DNA of 64,000 bases, taken from NCBI GenBank assembly GCA_922989275.2, contig OV277863.1, positions 20,550,001 through 20,614,000 of the forward strand, given 5' to 3'. The position numbers were made by a program, and so were the translations under genes. Shown in pieces: positions 34,711-46,397 of the stretch. Each line of letters opens with the position of its first letter. Position 1 is the first letter of the stretch. This stretch comes from Gari tellinella. Its lineage: Eukaryota; Mollusca; Bivalvia; Cardiida; Psammobiidae. Below the pieces are notes generated by a model. The model was not told where the DNA came from and made no database searches. It saw only the letters and a list, made by a program, of their open reading frames with translations.

Positions 34711-35142
34711 TAGCATTGTATTAGTCTTGTCCTGAAGAGCAATTGAACATGTCCAACAGTATAGAACATGACGGTTGATCAGTCCTTACTTGTTCAGTCA
34801 CTCGCAAGATTCACCAGAGTGTCCATTTATCGCTGCAAATATTGCAGACTCTAATACATGGTTTTCACTGCGACACCTTAGTCCAAGGTTATAAAGCTTT
34901 TGAGTTACGTCGGAGATCGTTTTCAAGCATATACTTGGTCAGATTTGAGCTTTTGTTGATGTCTTATAACCTTGAACCTTGGTTACTCTGATTCTAATCT
35001 GGGTCCGAGCTGTTTTCACAAATTGGTCAATACAGTAAGTTAAATGTTACATGTCGCATAGATAGAGACTAAACTTAGAGGTACACGGACTCTTTTCATG
35101 TACCCAGGTCACGTGATATTTCTGTTACTTTTCTTCTTTCAG

Positions 35143-35226
35143 TCAAATTTCGTGGAATGCACGATACAAGCAGGAACCGATCTACCACAGAAGCTGGTGG
35201 GGCGTGGACACTGAGTGGGTCTACAA
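35143..35226 (+). CDS. Exon 2 of the small secreted protein gene
   Basis: 84-nt exon between a strong acceptor (TTCTTCTTTCAG, ending 35142) and donor GTAAGT at 35227. It continues the frame of exon 1 (split Ile codon AT|T) and encodes 28 residues, aromatic and basic, including ISWNARYKQEP and SWWGVDTEWVY. It is phase 2 at both ends and leaves AA for the next exon. Both candidate last exons (38804 and 47002) supply the third base to make Lys followed by TVYDP. The maintained frame across three exons with consensus splice sites supports a real gene. Confidence 0.75.
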
Positions 35227-35589
35227 GTAAGTATACATATATATAGATCCGCCACTGCATTACTCTCCACCCACCATAACCAGCATTATAGCACGTTTTA
35301 TATACATGTATTTACAAAATAAAAAATATCCTTGTTGTGATATATTAATATTCCTTACAGAAAAACATTTATACCAATTCGTTACTTTTTTATACTTTAA
35401 TCTACCTTCAAAGTTTGCGTTTGCATTTTATGTAAGTTCCTATTATAGGAAACGTCTTTAGGAGTGCAGCAAAATTTAAGTTTGACAGTCGCCGCATTAC
35501 TCGTCGTTTGGTCTAGATATTTTCTAATTACAATTACATTGTAACATGCTGTCCGAGTCCTTTCAACAATGGACACCATAGTGTCCTTT

Positions 35590-35800
35590 CAATCAAACCC
35601 ATTTATGCTGAAATAACTGATATAAGTTTCAAACAGTTTGGGTCTAGATGAGACGTCATGTAATTCGGTACCTAATCAGGCTTCAAACTGTTTGCCACCA
35701 AAATTAGTACATGTATATTCACAGCAATCGAAATACCATTAATTTGTACAGTCTTCGTGTACTTCCCTTGCATTTACGTTTCGGTTTAAATGGGTAAATA
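35590..35800 (+). repeat. Degenerate PalA
   Basis: GTTTCAAACAGTTTGGGTC, ATGAGACGTCATGTAATTCGG, GCTTCAAACTGTTTGCC, CATTTACGTTTCGG, AAATGGGTAAATA. It abuts the complete copy that follows. Confidence 0.6.
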
Positions 35801-35810
35801 CGGAAGTGTA

Positions 35811-36046
35811 CAGTGGAGAATCTGTTATTCTTTCCCGTTTAAACGCAAACGCAAAGCGCTAAAACGTAGAAAACCACAACTTTTGGACAATTCTGATAAT
35901 TCTTGTTTATCTTGGTGGCAAACAGTTTGGAGCCTGATCAGACGCCGGGTAACCCGGCGTCTGATCTGGCTCCAAACTGTTTGCACTGCAAATAATAGTT
36001 TTAACGTAAACGCGTTTATTGGGAAAGAATAACAGATTCTCCACTG
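35811..36046 (-). mobile_element. PalA copy with flipped tip
   Basis: Complete reverse copy. Arms are in the reverse orientation (GAGCCTGATCAGAC left, GTCTGATCTGGCTC right), but the tip is CGGGTAACCCG, the form normally found in + copies. Confidence 0.92.
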
Positions 36047-37077
36047 TACCACGTGCATGTAATTCACCATGATAACTTGATGTGCACTGTTGCAAGTGTT
36101 ATTTAAGGGAAATATTATTAACAGTGTTGCAGCATGAATAGTTGCCGATTTGTTTGTTCTTATTCACGTAAATATCTCATACGTATTTAGTATATATTTG
36201 TACTGCTTGTTTGGCGTATGAAAAACTAAGTTGTTTCCTCTAACGCTGTCGGAAAGAGGGTAGTTTTCTCATTTCAACATTCATTATAATGTACTGTCAC
36301 CGTTGTCTGTTACTGTCAAAGCGATACTTTGGCTATTTGGTTTCGCGTGGCTAGCCACATATCAAACCGTTTCCTTTTGCTCTAACTTGGTAAAATAATA
36401 CCCTAACTCAAACTCTATTCCCACTAATGGCCCGCAGGTTAATGTCACAAAAGATGGCCATGTTAATGACTAGGTTTTACTTGTGAGCACGGATACACCA
36501 AAACGACCATTTAACTAAGTGTTGTTTTGCAATTACGTCAGTTTTGGACTGTGCATTGCAATTACGGACGCGCAACCTGTTATGTCATGAACATCAACAC
36601 GTTGCATCGCAGTTTTGGGACGTTGATCTTTGAAACTTTATTGAAATATATCTTTGACTTTGGCATTTCTACGTAGTTTTTAATTACACTGTATACGTGT
36701 ATGAACTTAAAAAATATTTTTTGAAAATATATTATCTGGTTTTTTTAATTTGATATTTCTACCTAGTTTATAATTACATTGTATACAATATACATGTAAA
36801 CTTCAGACGTATCTTAAAATACCCGAACGGTGACGATGGTGATGACGATAGGAGTTAGCCATAAACATATACTGTAGGATTATTCTTGGGGTGAAGAACT
36901 TTTTGAATTTGGTTTTTATACCCGCTTGAATATTTCTGATTTTGTAGCAGAAATTTTATTTGGTCTGTTGGACTAGTTGGAGCAAACAATGTTTTCCATA
37001 ACGCCTCATGCATGTAAATTTCACCGTTAGCTATTTTTAGCATGTATGGAGCATCTGCATGTTGCATGGTGTAATTA

Positions 37078-37323
37078 CAGTGGAGAATGTGTTATTCTTT
37101 CCCAATAAACGCGTTTACGCTAAAACTATTATCTGCAGTGCAAACAGTTTGGAGTCAGATCAGACGCCGGGTAACCCGGCGTCTGATCAGGCTCCAAACT
37201 GTTTGCCACCAAGATAAACATGAAATATCAGAATTGTCCAAAAGTTGTTCTTTTCTACGTTTAAGCGCTTTGCCTTTGCGTACGTTTGCGTTAAAACGGG
37301 AAAGAATAACAGATTCTCCACTG
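37078..37323 (+). mobile_element. PalA copy
   Basis: Complete with TA on both sides, tip CGGGTAACCCG, left end CAGTGGAGAATGTG. The stretch 36050-37070 holds no gene I can support. Confidence 0.92.
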
Positions 37324-37404
37324 TATACAGTAAATGCAGTGTAAACGGCGTTTACTCATTTAGTCATTTAGCTATGTTACTTTAGATGGACAAGTCCGTT
37401 TACC

Positions 37405-37790
37405 CAATAGTTTTTATTACAGTGTATTTAGAGGTTTTAAAATGAAATATTCCAAAATGACAAACACTGCAGACCCTAAGTACAAGGCTCCTTTTTGTGA
37501 GGACTCCTTTCAAGTGCACTCTTCACAGGGTTTAAAGTGACGAGTATTATCGTCACTAGGGTTGTTGTGCTAAAGGTGCCGGGAACTATCTAAAATTATT
37601 TCGATTTAATGTTTCACAATAAAGGGGCAAAAAGAAAGCTTCATTGTGAGCCTGTCGTTTTTACTTGTGCCGTTCATTAACTCATTGCCCATGAAACTTC
37701 AAATGGATGGACATTTCCAGTTTGTTAATAAGTCTATAATATATTTCAAAATGACAAACAGTGCAGACCCCGATTAGATCGGGAAAGTGA
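37405..37790 (+). repeat. Two PalG remnants
   Basis: The first (37455-37535) has ACAAACACTGCAGACCC, AAGGCTCCTTTTTGTG, GGACTCCTTTCAAG. The second (about 37750) keeps only CAAACAGTGCAGACCCCG before breaking off. Both have the AATGACAAACA lead-in. A fragment of the 160-bp repeat (GGGATCATAATTTGAACA) follows at 37940. Confidence 0.5.
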
Positions 37791-38033
37791 CCCCAACCAT
37801 TTTCGACCATGTTTTTTTAGACTGCATCACAATATGAACAGCCTAATTATTATTCATGCATAACAACGGTATTATCAATTTTTAGTAAAAGTTTTCAGAT
37901 AGAAATTGTTTTTAAATGTTGTTTTGGTCAATGTTTAACTCGGGATCATAATTTGAACAATCTTGATAGAGAACCGTGTAAGCCAAAGCTACATATTTTA
38001 TATGTATAAGCACATGGTACAATGTATTCTACT

Positions 38034-38275
38034 GGGGCGCGTTTCATAAAATTTAGTACGACATATGTTGTCGTAAGTCAGATTATAAAAGTCTAAATTA
38101 TTTTTATTACTCCATCCAATCTTGTCTTGTGACATCTCTTTGGAATCGTCTTTTCAAGACGATTCCAAAGAGATGTCACAAGACAGGATTAGATAGAGAA
38201 ATCAGAAATTAATTGTATTTGAAAATTTTGACTTACGACTGTTTTTGTCGAACGAAGTTTTATGAAACGGGCCCT
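38034..38275. mobile_element. Nested-hairpin element, GTTTCATAAAA ends
   Basis: Outer inverted ends GGGGCGCGTTTCATAAAA and TTTTATGAAACGGGCCC. Inner perfect hairpin at 38126-38190 (TCTTGTCTTGTGACATC, TCTTTGGAATCGTCTT and complement). Foldback MITE without coding capacity, lying in the intron before exon 3a. Confidence 0.75.
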
Positions 38276-38324
38276 GGAGATGCACACACATGTGGAGCGG
38301 GATCCTACTGTGGAGTCACATGAT

Positions 38325-38563
38325 ACATATATATAACGTCAGTCTTTCCAACCAAACGCTTTAATGCTCCAAACAGACTTCCATTGCAAAAAACTGATTT
38401 GATATTAGATTAAACGCCGACTAATTCGGTGCATCGTCAGGCTCCAAACAGTTTGCCACCAGGGCTAAAATTAATCGTCCTTATTTTGAAAAAAGTGTAG
38501 TGTAATTTCATTGCATTTTTGTTTAGGTTCGTTTAAAAGGGAAAGAATGACGTTTTCATAACT
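38325..38563 (+). repeat. Diverged PalA
   Basis: AACGTCAGTCTTTCC, core with ATTAAACGCCGACTAATTCGG, AGGCTCCAAACAGTTTGCC, GTTTAAAAGGGAAAG, end GTTTTCATAACTG-TA. Confidence 0.6.
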
Positions 38564-38803
38564 GTAAATGTATATGTATGTCGTTTTAGTTTTGCATGTC
38601 GCAGTATCATACGACACCCCTTTGCTGTGACCATGACTACAATAAAAAAAATGCAAAAACTAAAACAGTATACTATTACAACTTGCAGCGAACATTCAGA
38701 TGGCATGCATGTTTCACATTATTCATATCATTATGTACGTTCATACCTGTATGATAAGTAAACACATCTATATCAAATGCATGTTATGTAATCTATATTT
38801 CAG

Positions 38804-38855
38804 AACGGTGTATGATCCAACAGTGAAATTTCTAGATCGGCATAATCGGGTCTAA
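38804..38855 (+). CDS. Last exon 3a of the small secreted protein gene
   Basis: Acceptor ATCTATATTTCAG ends at 38803. The exon completes the Lys codon left by exon 2 and encodes TVYDPTVKFLDRHNRV then TAA. It is homologous to exon 3b at 47002: 11 of the first 16 residues including the junction Lys are identical, and 5 of the 13 nucleotide differences I count leave these shared residues unchanged, the pattern of two coding sequences under constraint. No AATAAA lies within 300 bp; the first is near 39205, beyond a PalC hairpin. Either 3a and 3b are alternative last exons, or one belongs to a decayed gene copy. Confidence 0.65.
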
Positions 38856-38931
38856 CAGCCCACAACATCCTGCATGACAACGTAAATAACGTATCTAAAC
38901 GGAAAATACTTTGTCGCTTTCTATGTCTTCT

Positions 38932-39181
38932 CAACCCAATACTCCATAAATACGTCTTTTTGTGCATTTCACTTATTCATCCACTTAAGAAAATAGTTTC
39001 ATTTACATGTAATACAGTAATGAATATTTACCATAAGAAATATTTTTATATCCTAGCAAATGGTAGCTGAAAGCAAGATGAAAGTAAAGCAGAATGTGCA
39101 CATTCTGCTTTACTTTTAACATGCTATAAGTGGTCACCTATCTTCAAATAACTAGAAACTGTCTATGGGGTAATGGGTTTA
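38932..39181 (+). mobile_element. PalC copy just after exon 3a
   Basis: AACCCAATACTCCATAAATACG at left (given in part) and TATGGGGTAATGGG at right. Core hairpin at 39080-39122 with the tip shortened to GTGCAC. It starts 77 bp past the exon 3a stop, so it is probably inside the 3' UTR of that isoform. The stretch 39200-39660 shows nothing further. Confidence 0.75.
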
Positions 39182-39674
39182 TCAAGTATGCCTATCGTCA
39201 AACAAAATAAAACATTTGCAAACAGTATAGGGTCTACAATGTTTACTTTTTTGTATGAAATGGTATTCTGTATGGACCAACTCTCCGATGTGTTTAAATC
39301 GCCGGTGTATAGCTATAAGGAATACATTAGAATGCGTTGTCGCTTTCTATGTTTTGTTGTACACTATAGTTCAGTATTTTGTTATTTGTCACTTTTACCG
39401 TATAGCACAACTTGTTCTATGTGTGTGTGCTTTTTGTTAAAACGTGCATGAATGTCGTGCGAAATTTAAATGTTTGACTAGATAATTTTTATTGTCAAGA
39501 ATTTACGAGGTAACGTTTAGATAGGATATAAAACCAGACATGAGATGAAATACTGATGCGTTTTTATATCATATGACAGCTGCTAGCAAAAGCCCTTTTA
39601 CAAATATTAGAGAAATATTATAGCCCCAGATGAAACAACATAAAGTATATCCTCTCAGCAGAAACTGTACTTTA

Positions 39675-39908
39675 CAGTGGAGAAAACGTTATTCTTTCCC
39701 AATAAACGCGTTTACGTTAAAACTATCATTTGCAGTGCAAACAGTTTGGAGCCAGATCAGACGCCGGGTAACCCGGCGTCTGATCAGGCTCCAAACTGTT
39801 TGCCACCAAGATAAACATGAATTATCAGAATTGTCCAAAAGTTATACTTTTCTACGTTTTAGTGTTTTGCGTTTGCGTACGTTGGAAAGAATAACGTTTT
39901 CTCCACTG
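39675..39908 (+). mobile_element. PalA copy
   Basis: Complete, subtype with AAAACGTTATTC ends, tip CGGGTAACCCG. A deletion near the right end removes the GCGTTTAAACG block. Confidence 0.9.
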
Positions 39909-40061
39909 TATGTGCAATGGGAAAACATCAACAGTTCTACCCGGTAATTTCTTATAAAACGTACCTAAACGCAGTATAATTAAAACGTAGCAGTTTTTAA
40001 TCCGAATGTCAAACATGTTTGAGCCTGAGCTGACTCAGAACTGTTTGCAGTGTATATTTAA

Positions 40062-40203
40062 GAAATAATCTATGTTCTACCGTTGTGAAACGGTATTTTA
40101 CAACAGTTGGGAGTTTCGGCCTTCGTGGTCAATTCCTGCGCACCACAACGACCGACCGTTGTAAAATACCGGTTCACAACGGTAGAACAAAGATTATTTC
40201 GAA
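40062..40203. mobile_element. Inverted-repeat element, GAAATAATCT ends
   Basis: GAAATAATCTATGTTCTACC, CGTTGTGAAACGGTATTTTA and CAAC on the left pair with GTTGTAAAATACCGG, TTCACAACGGTAGAAC and AAAGATTATTTC on the right, enclosing about 60 bp. MITE of unknown family. Confidence 0.75.
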
Positions 40204-40646
40204 TCTTACATGACCAGATTTAAAGAAATTCATTAGAAAGGAAATAAAATGTTCCATACTTATTTCCTCAGCGGATGCAGTTTTTCGACCCAATAACTTT
40301 TTCCGCGGCATTACAAGAATCTAACACCCAACAGCAAATCCACAATCTGGCATAGAACAAACATTACATGAAACAAGATAGAAGAATGGGAAAATTACAG
40401 TAACATGACCGGTTAAAAGTATATGGTCTTTACGGGCTATAGGAATAACGTAAGAAATTTCAAAAATATAACGTATGAATGCATGAGGTCACGTCATGTC
40501 ATATAACCGCGGGAGGAGCGGGTAGAGAAGAGCGTTGTAAACCGTCTCAGCTATACCACGATGAGCTTGTTCTATTTTTATAGTGACCAAAACACTTGTC
40601 ATGTTAGAATCGTTATTTGAATACAAACGCTTTCGGTCCACCTGTA

Positions 40647-40882
40647 CAGTGGAGAAAACGTTAATCTTTCCCGTTTAAACGCAAACGCAAAACACTAAAA
40701 GGTAGAAAATAACAACTTCTTGGCATTTTTCATTATCTATTTTTATTTGAGTGGCAAACAGTTTGGAGCCTGATCAGACGCCGGGTTACCCGACGTCTGA
40801 TCTGTCTCGAAACTTTTTACAATGGAAATAACAGTTTCAGCATAAACGCGTTTATTGGGAAATAATAATGTTTTCTCCACTG
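40647..40882 (-). mobile_element. PalA copy, divergent subtype
   Basis: CAGTGGAGAAAACG / TTTTCTCCACTG with TA on both sides, tip CGGGTTACCCG. The right core arm is eroded (TCTCGAAACTTTTTAC). The stretch 40890-41450 has no supported gene. Confidence 0.88.
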
Positions 40883-41469
40883 TATATGGACAAGTAGGAT
40901 AGTGTCTTTATACATGTAGTATATGCCCTGTTCTTTATAGGGTATGGAACAACAATAAGGATCTCCTTTATAATTCACATAAAATGTGTAATCTTCAAAG
41001 TCAAATTTTGTCAACATTTACAGCCTAAGTCCAATTCTATATTTCTCTCAAAGATACATTCATGCACAACTGAAAAATGAAAAAACCAGAAGGTCATGTG
41101 TTATGTAAAAGAAAAATACCATGACTTCAATGACATGCCTAGTGTTCTACTACCTTTTGACAGAGGCACTGACTATTTCAGTCCTATTAATTTCTACATA
41201 AACATCTTCTAGAATAACAGAAACGGCCTGTATATTTTCTCTGGCACCCATGTGTTACATCAAAAGCATAAAACAGTGAATGCATGACAAAATGCTATTT
41301 TGAAGCCAAACGTTAGGCACTATATCTCGAGGGACTGCTTTCGACTGGATTATGACAGCACTTGTGGTCTATTTGATGCTCCATAATCTATAATCCAGAA
41401 AATGTTGTGATGCATTAGTTAATACTATTTAGTACGTTGCCTGTTGTTATCTAAACTTCACTCCCGTTT

Positions 41470-41612
41470 CAAATTTAGTGTTGGGCAAATTGACAAATAA
41501 TGCCGATCTCGATCAGAGGGTTCATATAGGAGCCCTTTGGTATTGGGTTACGCTGTTTGCAAAGAAAAGTGTGCTCTACGCAGGTACGGCGTTTGTTAAG
41601 GACGCATAATTG
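41470..41612 (+). repeat. PalG remnant
   Basis: AAATTGACAAATAATGCCG, GATCAGAGGGTTCATATAG, GAGCCCTTTGGTATTGGG, GCTGTTTGC. It runs directly into the TTAA of the PalD copy. Confidence 0.55.
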
Positions 41613-41613
41613 A

Positions 41614-41827
41614 TTAACCCTTAGCCCGCCAAATAAATTGTCGTCTGCTATATTTCTCGTCTGCTTCAAGTTTCAAAGTGCTTCAAAGTTGCTCAAAATT
41701 GCTGAAAATGTTGTCCGAGTGTCAAACAGCTTGGATCCGGATGAGACGCCGAGTAACTCGGCGTCTCATCCGGATCCAAGCTGTTTGCATATGGAGCTAT
41801 AGTCGTGAGTGGCAGGCTAAGGGTTAA
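41614..41827 (+). mobile_element. PalD copy with flipped tip
   Basis: TTAA-CCCTTAGCCCGCC at left, GGCAGGCTAAGGG-TTAA at right. Perfect core hairpin with AACAGCTTGGATCCGGATG arms. The tip is CGAGTAACTCG, whereas the other three PalD copies, read in the same orientation, have CGAGTTACTCG. Confidence 0.9.
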
Positions 41828-42035
41828 CACCTGCTCTTCAGTATTCAAATTCTATTATTTTTATTTGTACCGATATGCCAGTTCAGAAATATATTATGTT
41901 CATGTAGAATTTATTATTTTTATGTTAAGGTGTTCAAAACAGTAGATTAGCCTCTTCACGTCCATGTCGCCATCTACTGTAAACATTGGTTTCTTAAAAT
42001 TAAATTTAGACAAATTGATTAAATTTATATCGTAA

Positions 42036-42108
42036 TAAGTGCCAAATAGATTGGATTCTGATCAGATGTCGAGTTACTCGGCGTCAAATTGGGATCCAAA
42101 ATGTTTGC
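42036..42108 (+). repeat. PalF-like core
   Basis: GTGCCAAATAGATTGG, GATCAGATGTCGAGTTACTCGG, given in part, then GGGATCCAAAATGTTTGC. No clear termini. Confidence 0.55.
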
Positions 42109-42361
42109 TAATAATGTTTTTATTCGGATTTAGGCAGTGTCTGGGTTTATATTAAACGTGTCAACGCATTAGACCTTTTTAATGTTAATGAAAGAACATT
42201 AATGTACATACGGGTTATAAAGTTCACAAAGGCTACCATCACTTCCATTTAATGGCAGTTAAAGTTTGCATATTTTATTTTAAGTTTATCCAAAATGAAT
42301 ATATGTGCGATTTGAACTTATAACGCCTTTCCAGCCATGCGCGACATAAATGTGTACAATA

Positions 42362-42718
42362 CAGCGTTCCCTCTCAACAACGACACCCAATGGGAGACGA
42401 GCAGTGTGTGCGTTGTTCAGAGGGAGTCGTTATATAGATAGGGAAATTGGCTACACTTGCAAACAGCTTGAATCCAGACCAGACGCCGCGTAACGCGACG
42501 TCTGATCTGGATTCAAGCTGTTAGTCACGCGTCATTAAGTTTATTTTTCTGTCAAAATGTCAATTATGTAACTTCAGAAAAAACAGCAGACCACAATTTT
42601 AAGCAGACGATATTGCAGAAGTAAAAGAGTTAGACATGATTGTCTTGTTTAGGGAACTGTGGTCGTTATAAAGAGGGAATTGTTGTTGGGAGGGCCATTG
42701 TATAGGGAAGGAACGCTG
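42362..42718 (+). mobile_element. PalB copy
   Basis: TA-CAGCGTTCCCTCTC and AGGAACGCTG-TA; core with tip GCCGCGTAACGCG; CACCCAATGGGAGACG. Complete. The stretch 42720-43500 has a half core at 43100 (CCGGCGTCCAATCTTG) and otherwise nothing supported. Confidence 0.9.
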
Positions 42719-43504
42719 TAGTTTAGATAAGTCTATTTTCTATTGATATTTTCTGATGGACATTCAACAGGTTTTAGAGTGTTTTATTTTTTATTAAAAA
42801 CAATGTTTCAGAATTACAAAAGTAAAACAGCCAGTTTAGACACTAATCAGAGATCGTCTTAAAGAATCTCTTAGAACACTGTTTTCAAAATTTACAGTGT
42901 CTGGTATTAAGCATTGGAAATACTTCTGTAAATAAAAAGAAAACGGAGATTAAAAGAGGTGCTTCTTCTAATTATACTCAATACCCATCACTTGGTCTCT
43001 TTGTGTCAACGAATTCGCACACTTAAACATGCAATTCGGCTACAGGAGCATCTATAGATATGGTATTTTGAAAAATTGACAATTGTTATGATATGAATGG
43101 CAATCCGGCGTCCAATCTTGATCTAAAATGTTTGCAATGTCGGTTTTAGTCGCCTAAGGCGGGCACAAGTTTACATACTTATTATTTATGCATGTACACT
43201 TTCTTGAAGACGTTTCTCACACTTGCCGCAATAATTTTCATACCCTGTAACCGAAACTTTTGTAATCATATATGCATGTACTTGCTAACGCGTCATAAAA
43301 TAAGATACTCGATCCGTTTGATCTCTATAAATTAGTGTTGACAGCGATGTCGATGTTTTGATGGTGTTTTGTAACCTCTTTTGACAGATGCACTTAGTTA
43401 AGACTGTCAATATCCGACACGTGACATTGAAACTGACATCTACTCAAACTTTACAATCAATTAGCGCTGACACAGGATCTTTATACTCGTACGTCAATCT
43501 ACGT

Positions 43505-44043
43505 CGTTCAGTGGAGAAAACGTTATTCTTTCACAATAAACGCATTTACGCTAACACTACTATACATGTACAGCGTTCCCTCCCTACAACGGCCCTCACA
43601 AAAACTACCCTCTCTCTCTCTCTCTACAACGAAGCTTGCCGCTGTTCCCCAACCAAAACATTAATGTCCAACCTTTTCATTGCTGCAATACCGTCTGCTT
43701 AAAATTGTCGTCTGCTGTTTTTCTGAAAGTTACATAATGAACATTTTGACAAAAAAACTTAGTGACAAGTGACAAACAGCTTGAATCCAGATCAGACGCC
43801 GCGTTACGCGGCGTCTGATCTGGGTTCATCTGTTTGCAAATGTAAGCCAGTTTCTCTCCCTATAACGACTCCCTCCGAACAACGAACACATGTTTGTCTC
43901 CCATTGGGTGTCGTTGTAGAGAGTGAGCGCTGTATTTCCATTGCAAACAGTTTGGAGCCAGATCAGAACTGTCATTTGCAAACCGTTTGGGTCCAGATTC
44001 GGTACCGAGTAACTCTGCGTCGGAGCAGGATTCCAACTGTTTG
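43505..44043 (+). repeat. PalA split by PalB, right part scrambled
   Basis: CAGTGGAGAAAACG, AATAAACGCATTTACGC up to ACACTACTATACATG, then PalB. It resumes TTTCCATTGCAAACAG, TTTGGAGCCAGATCAGA, then breaks into a different core (GGTACCGAGTAACTCTG). PalB clearly arrived later. Confidence 0.7.
43571..43932 (-). mobile_element. PalB copy nested in PalA
   Basis: TA-CAGCGTTCCCTCCC and GTGAGCGCTG-TA. Core perfect on the left, with the right arm shortened (GGGTTCATCTGTTTG). An insertion of CT repeats lies near 43612. Confidence 0.88.
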
Positions 44044-44159
44044 ACGATCAGCATCAAAAGCTAAATATCAGTTTGAAAAATTGATGCGTTTTGGGTTTAA
44101 CTTGTATATGACTTATGGGAAATTAATGCTCTCTGTCTATCTCTGTCCGTCTGTATGTT

Positions 44160-44191
44160 TGTCTCTCTCTCTCTCTCATTCTCTCTCACGC
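44160..44191 (+). repeat. (CT)n microsatellite
   Basis: TCTCTCTCTCTCTCTC with one interruption. The surrounding 44050-44820 is AT-rich with no gene seen. Confidence 0.85.
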
Positions 44192-44827
44192 ATATACATT
44201 GTATTTTTTATGTATTGTATAATCCTTTCTTTGATCAATTAATATGTTTCTTGTAAGATTGAAACGGCAATTTTATGCATGTGATTTTTCTGTCTCCAAA
44301 TATAACTGTATTCTTCAATGAACACCCTTGACCACAATAGCAGTATCTTTATACTATTTCCATGAATAATATAATGCAGTTAAAGCCTTAGTTTAATTTA
44401 AACATACAGTATGAGCCTTCAAATTGCTTTACGTCAACACTGTATCAAGACTTGACAATCGTTCCATTTATCAAATAAGTCTTGACTATGAACTTGAGTC
44501 GTGGAAACTATTTTGTTCATGTATTACACGTGTACACATTCTTAATGTATAGTCACGACAAACCGAAAGTAGCTTGACATGGTAGACACATGCAGTGGAC
44601 ATATATTGTTTATTTCCTGTGACATGTAACTGACTACTTAGTACATGTACCACCTAATGTTTATTGCCGGATAGGTCATGTGATCTGTCACAACCTACTA
44701 AGGACATGCACCACCTATTCCCCCATTAGGGGGCGATGTCTCGTCAGTCTTGGTATCATTAACGTCGCTCAAACGTTCTATACGTGGGAAGATAAGATAA
44801 TTACCATTTGGTAAACTTCTCTAATAC

Positions 44828-44965
44828 AGTAGAATCTCTCTATAATAGACACTAAATTGTGTCAATTATCAGGTGTTTAAGGCAGGTGGATGCTTAAGGC
44901 AAAGTGAATGTAAAACATAAAGCTCCTTTAGGGTCTTTCTGTTTTATATTAACTTTGATTTAAGC
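44828..44965 (+). repeat. PalH left half
   Basis: TA-CAGTAGAATCTCTCTA, AATTGTGTCAATTATC, then a core TAAAACATAAAGCTCC, GGGTCTTTCTGTTTTA. No matching right TIR was located. Confidence 0.5.
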
Positions 44966-44999
44966 TAAACCTGTAGTTTATGCAATCAATTAGCCTTTT

Positions 45000-46195
45000 T
45001 TGCCATTTTGTTTTAGCTAAAAAAATCTCAAGAAATCTGGTAGAGTGTCCCCTATGAATCATTTGTGTAATATTAGGTTCATATGGCCAAAGTGGTTAAG
45101 GACAATAAGATTGTTAAAGTTGTTTCATTGAAATCATGTGATGAGAAGATGTTTTAATATTTCACTATATAACTCATTTAAAACTGACCCCTGGGCGGGG
45201 CCATTTTGACACCTAAGGAAAAATCTTAAACAATGTATTGTTGATAGAAGACCTACAGATGAGATGATACTATGTGACGCATATCTAAGCTCTGGTCCTT
45301 GTGGTTTTGGAGAGGATGATTGAAGATTTCACTATATATCTCTATGTAAAACTGTAATCCCCGGGGCTGAGCCATTTTGACCCCAGGGACATAAGAGTTG
45401 AACAACTTAGATAGAGGACCTGTAGACGATACTATGTGCAAAATATCTAAGCTCGGTGTACTATGGTTTCAGACAATATTTTTTAAGTTTTCATTGGAAA
45501 AAATCTACTTTTAGCTCCAGTGACCCAGATATCCAACATACCAGAACCAATTCAAGAATATATGTTAAGGACCTCTAGAAGTTACACCGTGCCAAAAATC
45601 AAAGCTCTTGCCATATTGATTTCAGAGAAAAAGATGCTTAACCCTTAGCCTGCCACTCACGACTATAGCTCCATATGCAAACAGCTTGGATCCGGATGAG
45701 ACGCCGAGTAACTCGGCGTCTCATTCGGATCCAAGCTGTTTGACACTCGGACAACATTTTCAGCAATTTTGAGCAACTTTGAAGCACTTTGAAACTTGAA
45801 GCAGACGAGAAATATAGCAGACGACAATTTATTTGGCGGGCTAAGGGTTAAGATTTCACTTTAAACAATGTATAACTCTATGTATTTAGCGATGACTCCC
45901 GGGGCGGGGCCAATTTTGACCCCAGGGGCAACATTTGACAACTCTTTTTGTAAGCTTTCCTTATTTTTTTTTCACGTTGGTTACCATGGCAACCAGAGTT
46001 CTGCATTGTTTGAAATTATTTGAACAACTTTAAAAGAGCTTGACCCAAAAAACATTCCCGTAAAGTTTGGTTGCAATCGTGCAAGTGGTTTTGAAGAAGA
46101 TGATGTTTGAAGAAATTGTTTAAATACACGACGCACGACTCACTGACGCACGACGAAGGACGCCAGATATTGACTAAAATTTTTTTAGACTAAAT
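45000..46195. repeat. Diverged element with 160-bp GGGGCGGGGCC units
   Basis: Repeats of CCCTGGGCGGGGCCATTTTGAC and AAAGCTCTTG-type blocks (given in part) at roughly 45190, 45360 and 45900, ending in TTGGTTGCAATCGTGCAAG and ACGCACGACGAAGGACGCC. Same general plan as 60565-61876 but older. A PalD lies inside. Confidence 0.6.
45638..45851 (-). mobile_element. PalD copy
   Basis: TTAA at both edges, reverse orientation (TTAACCCTTAGCCTGCC then CACTCACG...). Hairpin intact except one base (TCATTCGG). Nested in the 160-bp-unit element. Confidence 0.9.
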
Positions 46196-46397
46196 CAGGG
46201 TTGTTCAGGCTCTTTACAGTTTTATTCATTGTAGAAGTTCTCTGCATATATAAACAGTTACAAAACCTTCTGTTTTCAGAATGTTCATTGTTAATCTCCT
46301 GATTTTCTTTTCATTCAATACCTCTTTGATTTACACTGTAAAAGTTAATTCAATGTTAAGTCTGTCGAAATTTGATAAAACTTGCTAGGATGCATGG

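Noticed and set aside
34840..35020. Imperfect inverted repeat around CCAAGGTTATAA
   Set aside because: Short arms with many mismatches, no termini or target duplication; could be chance.
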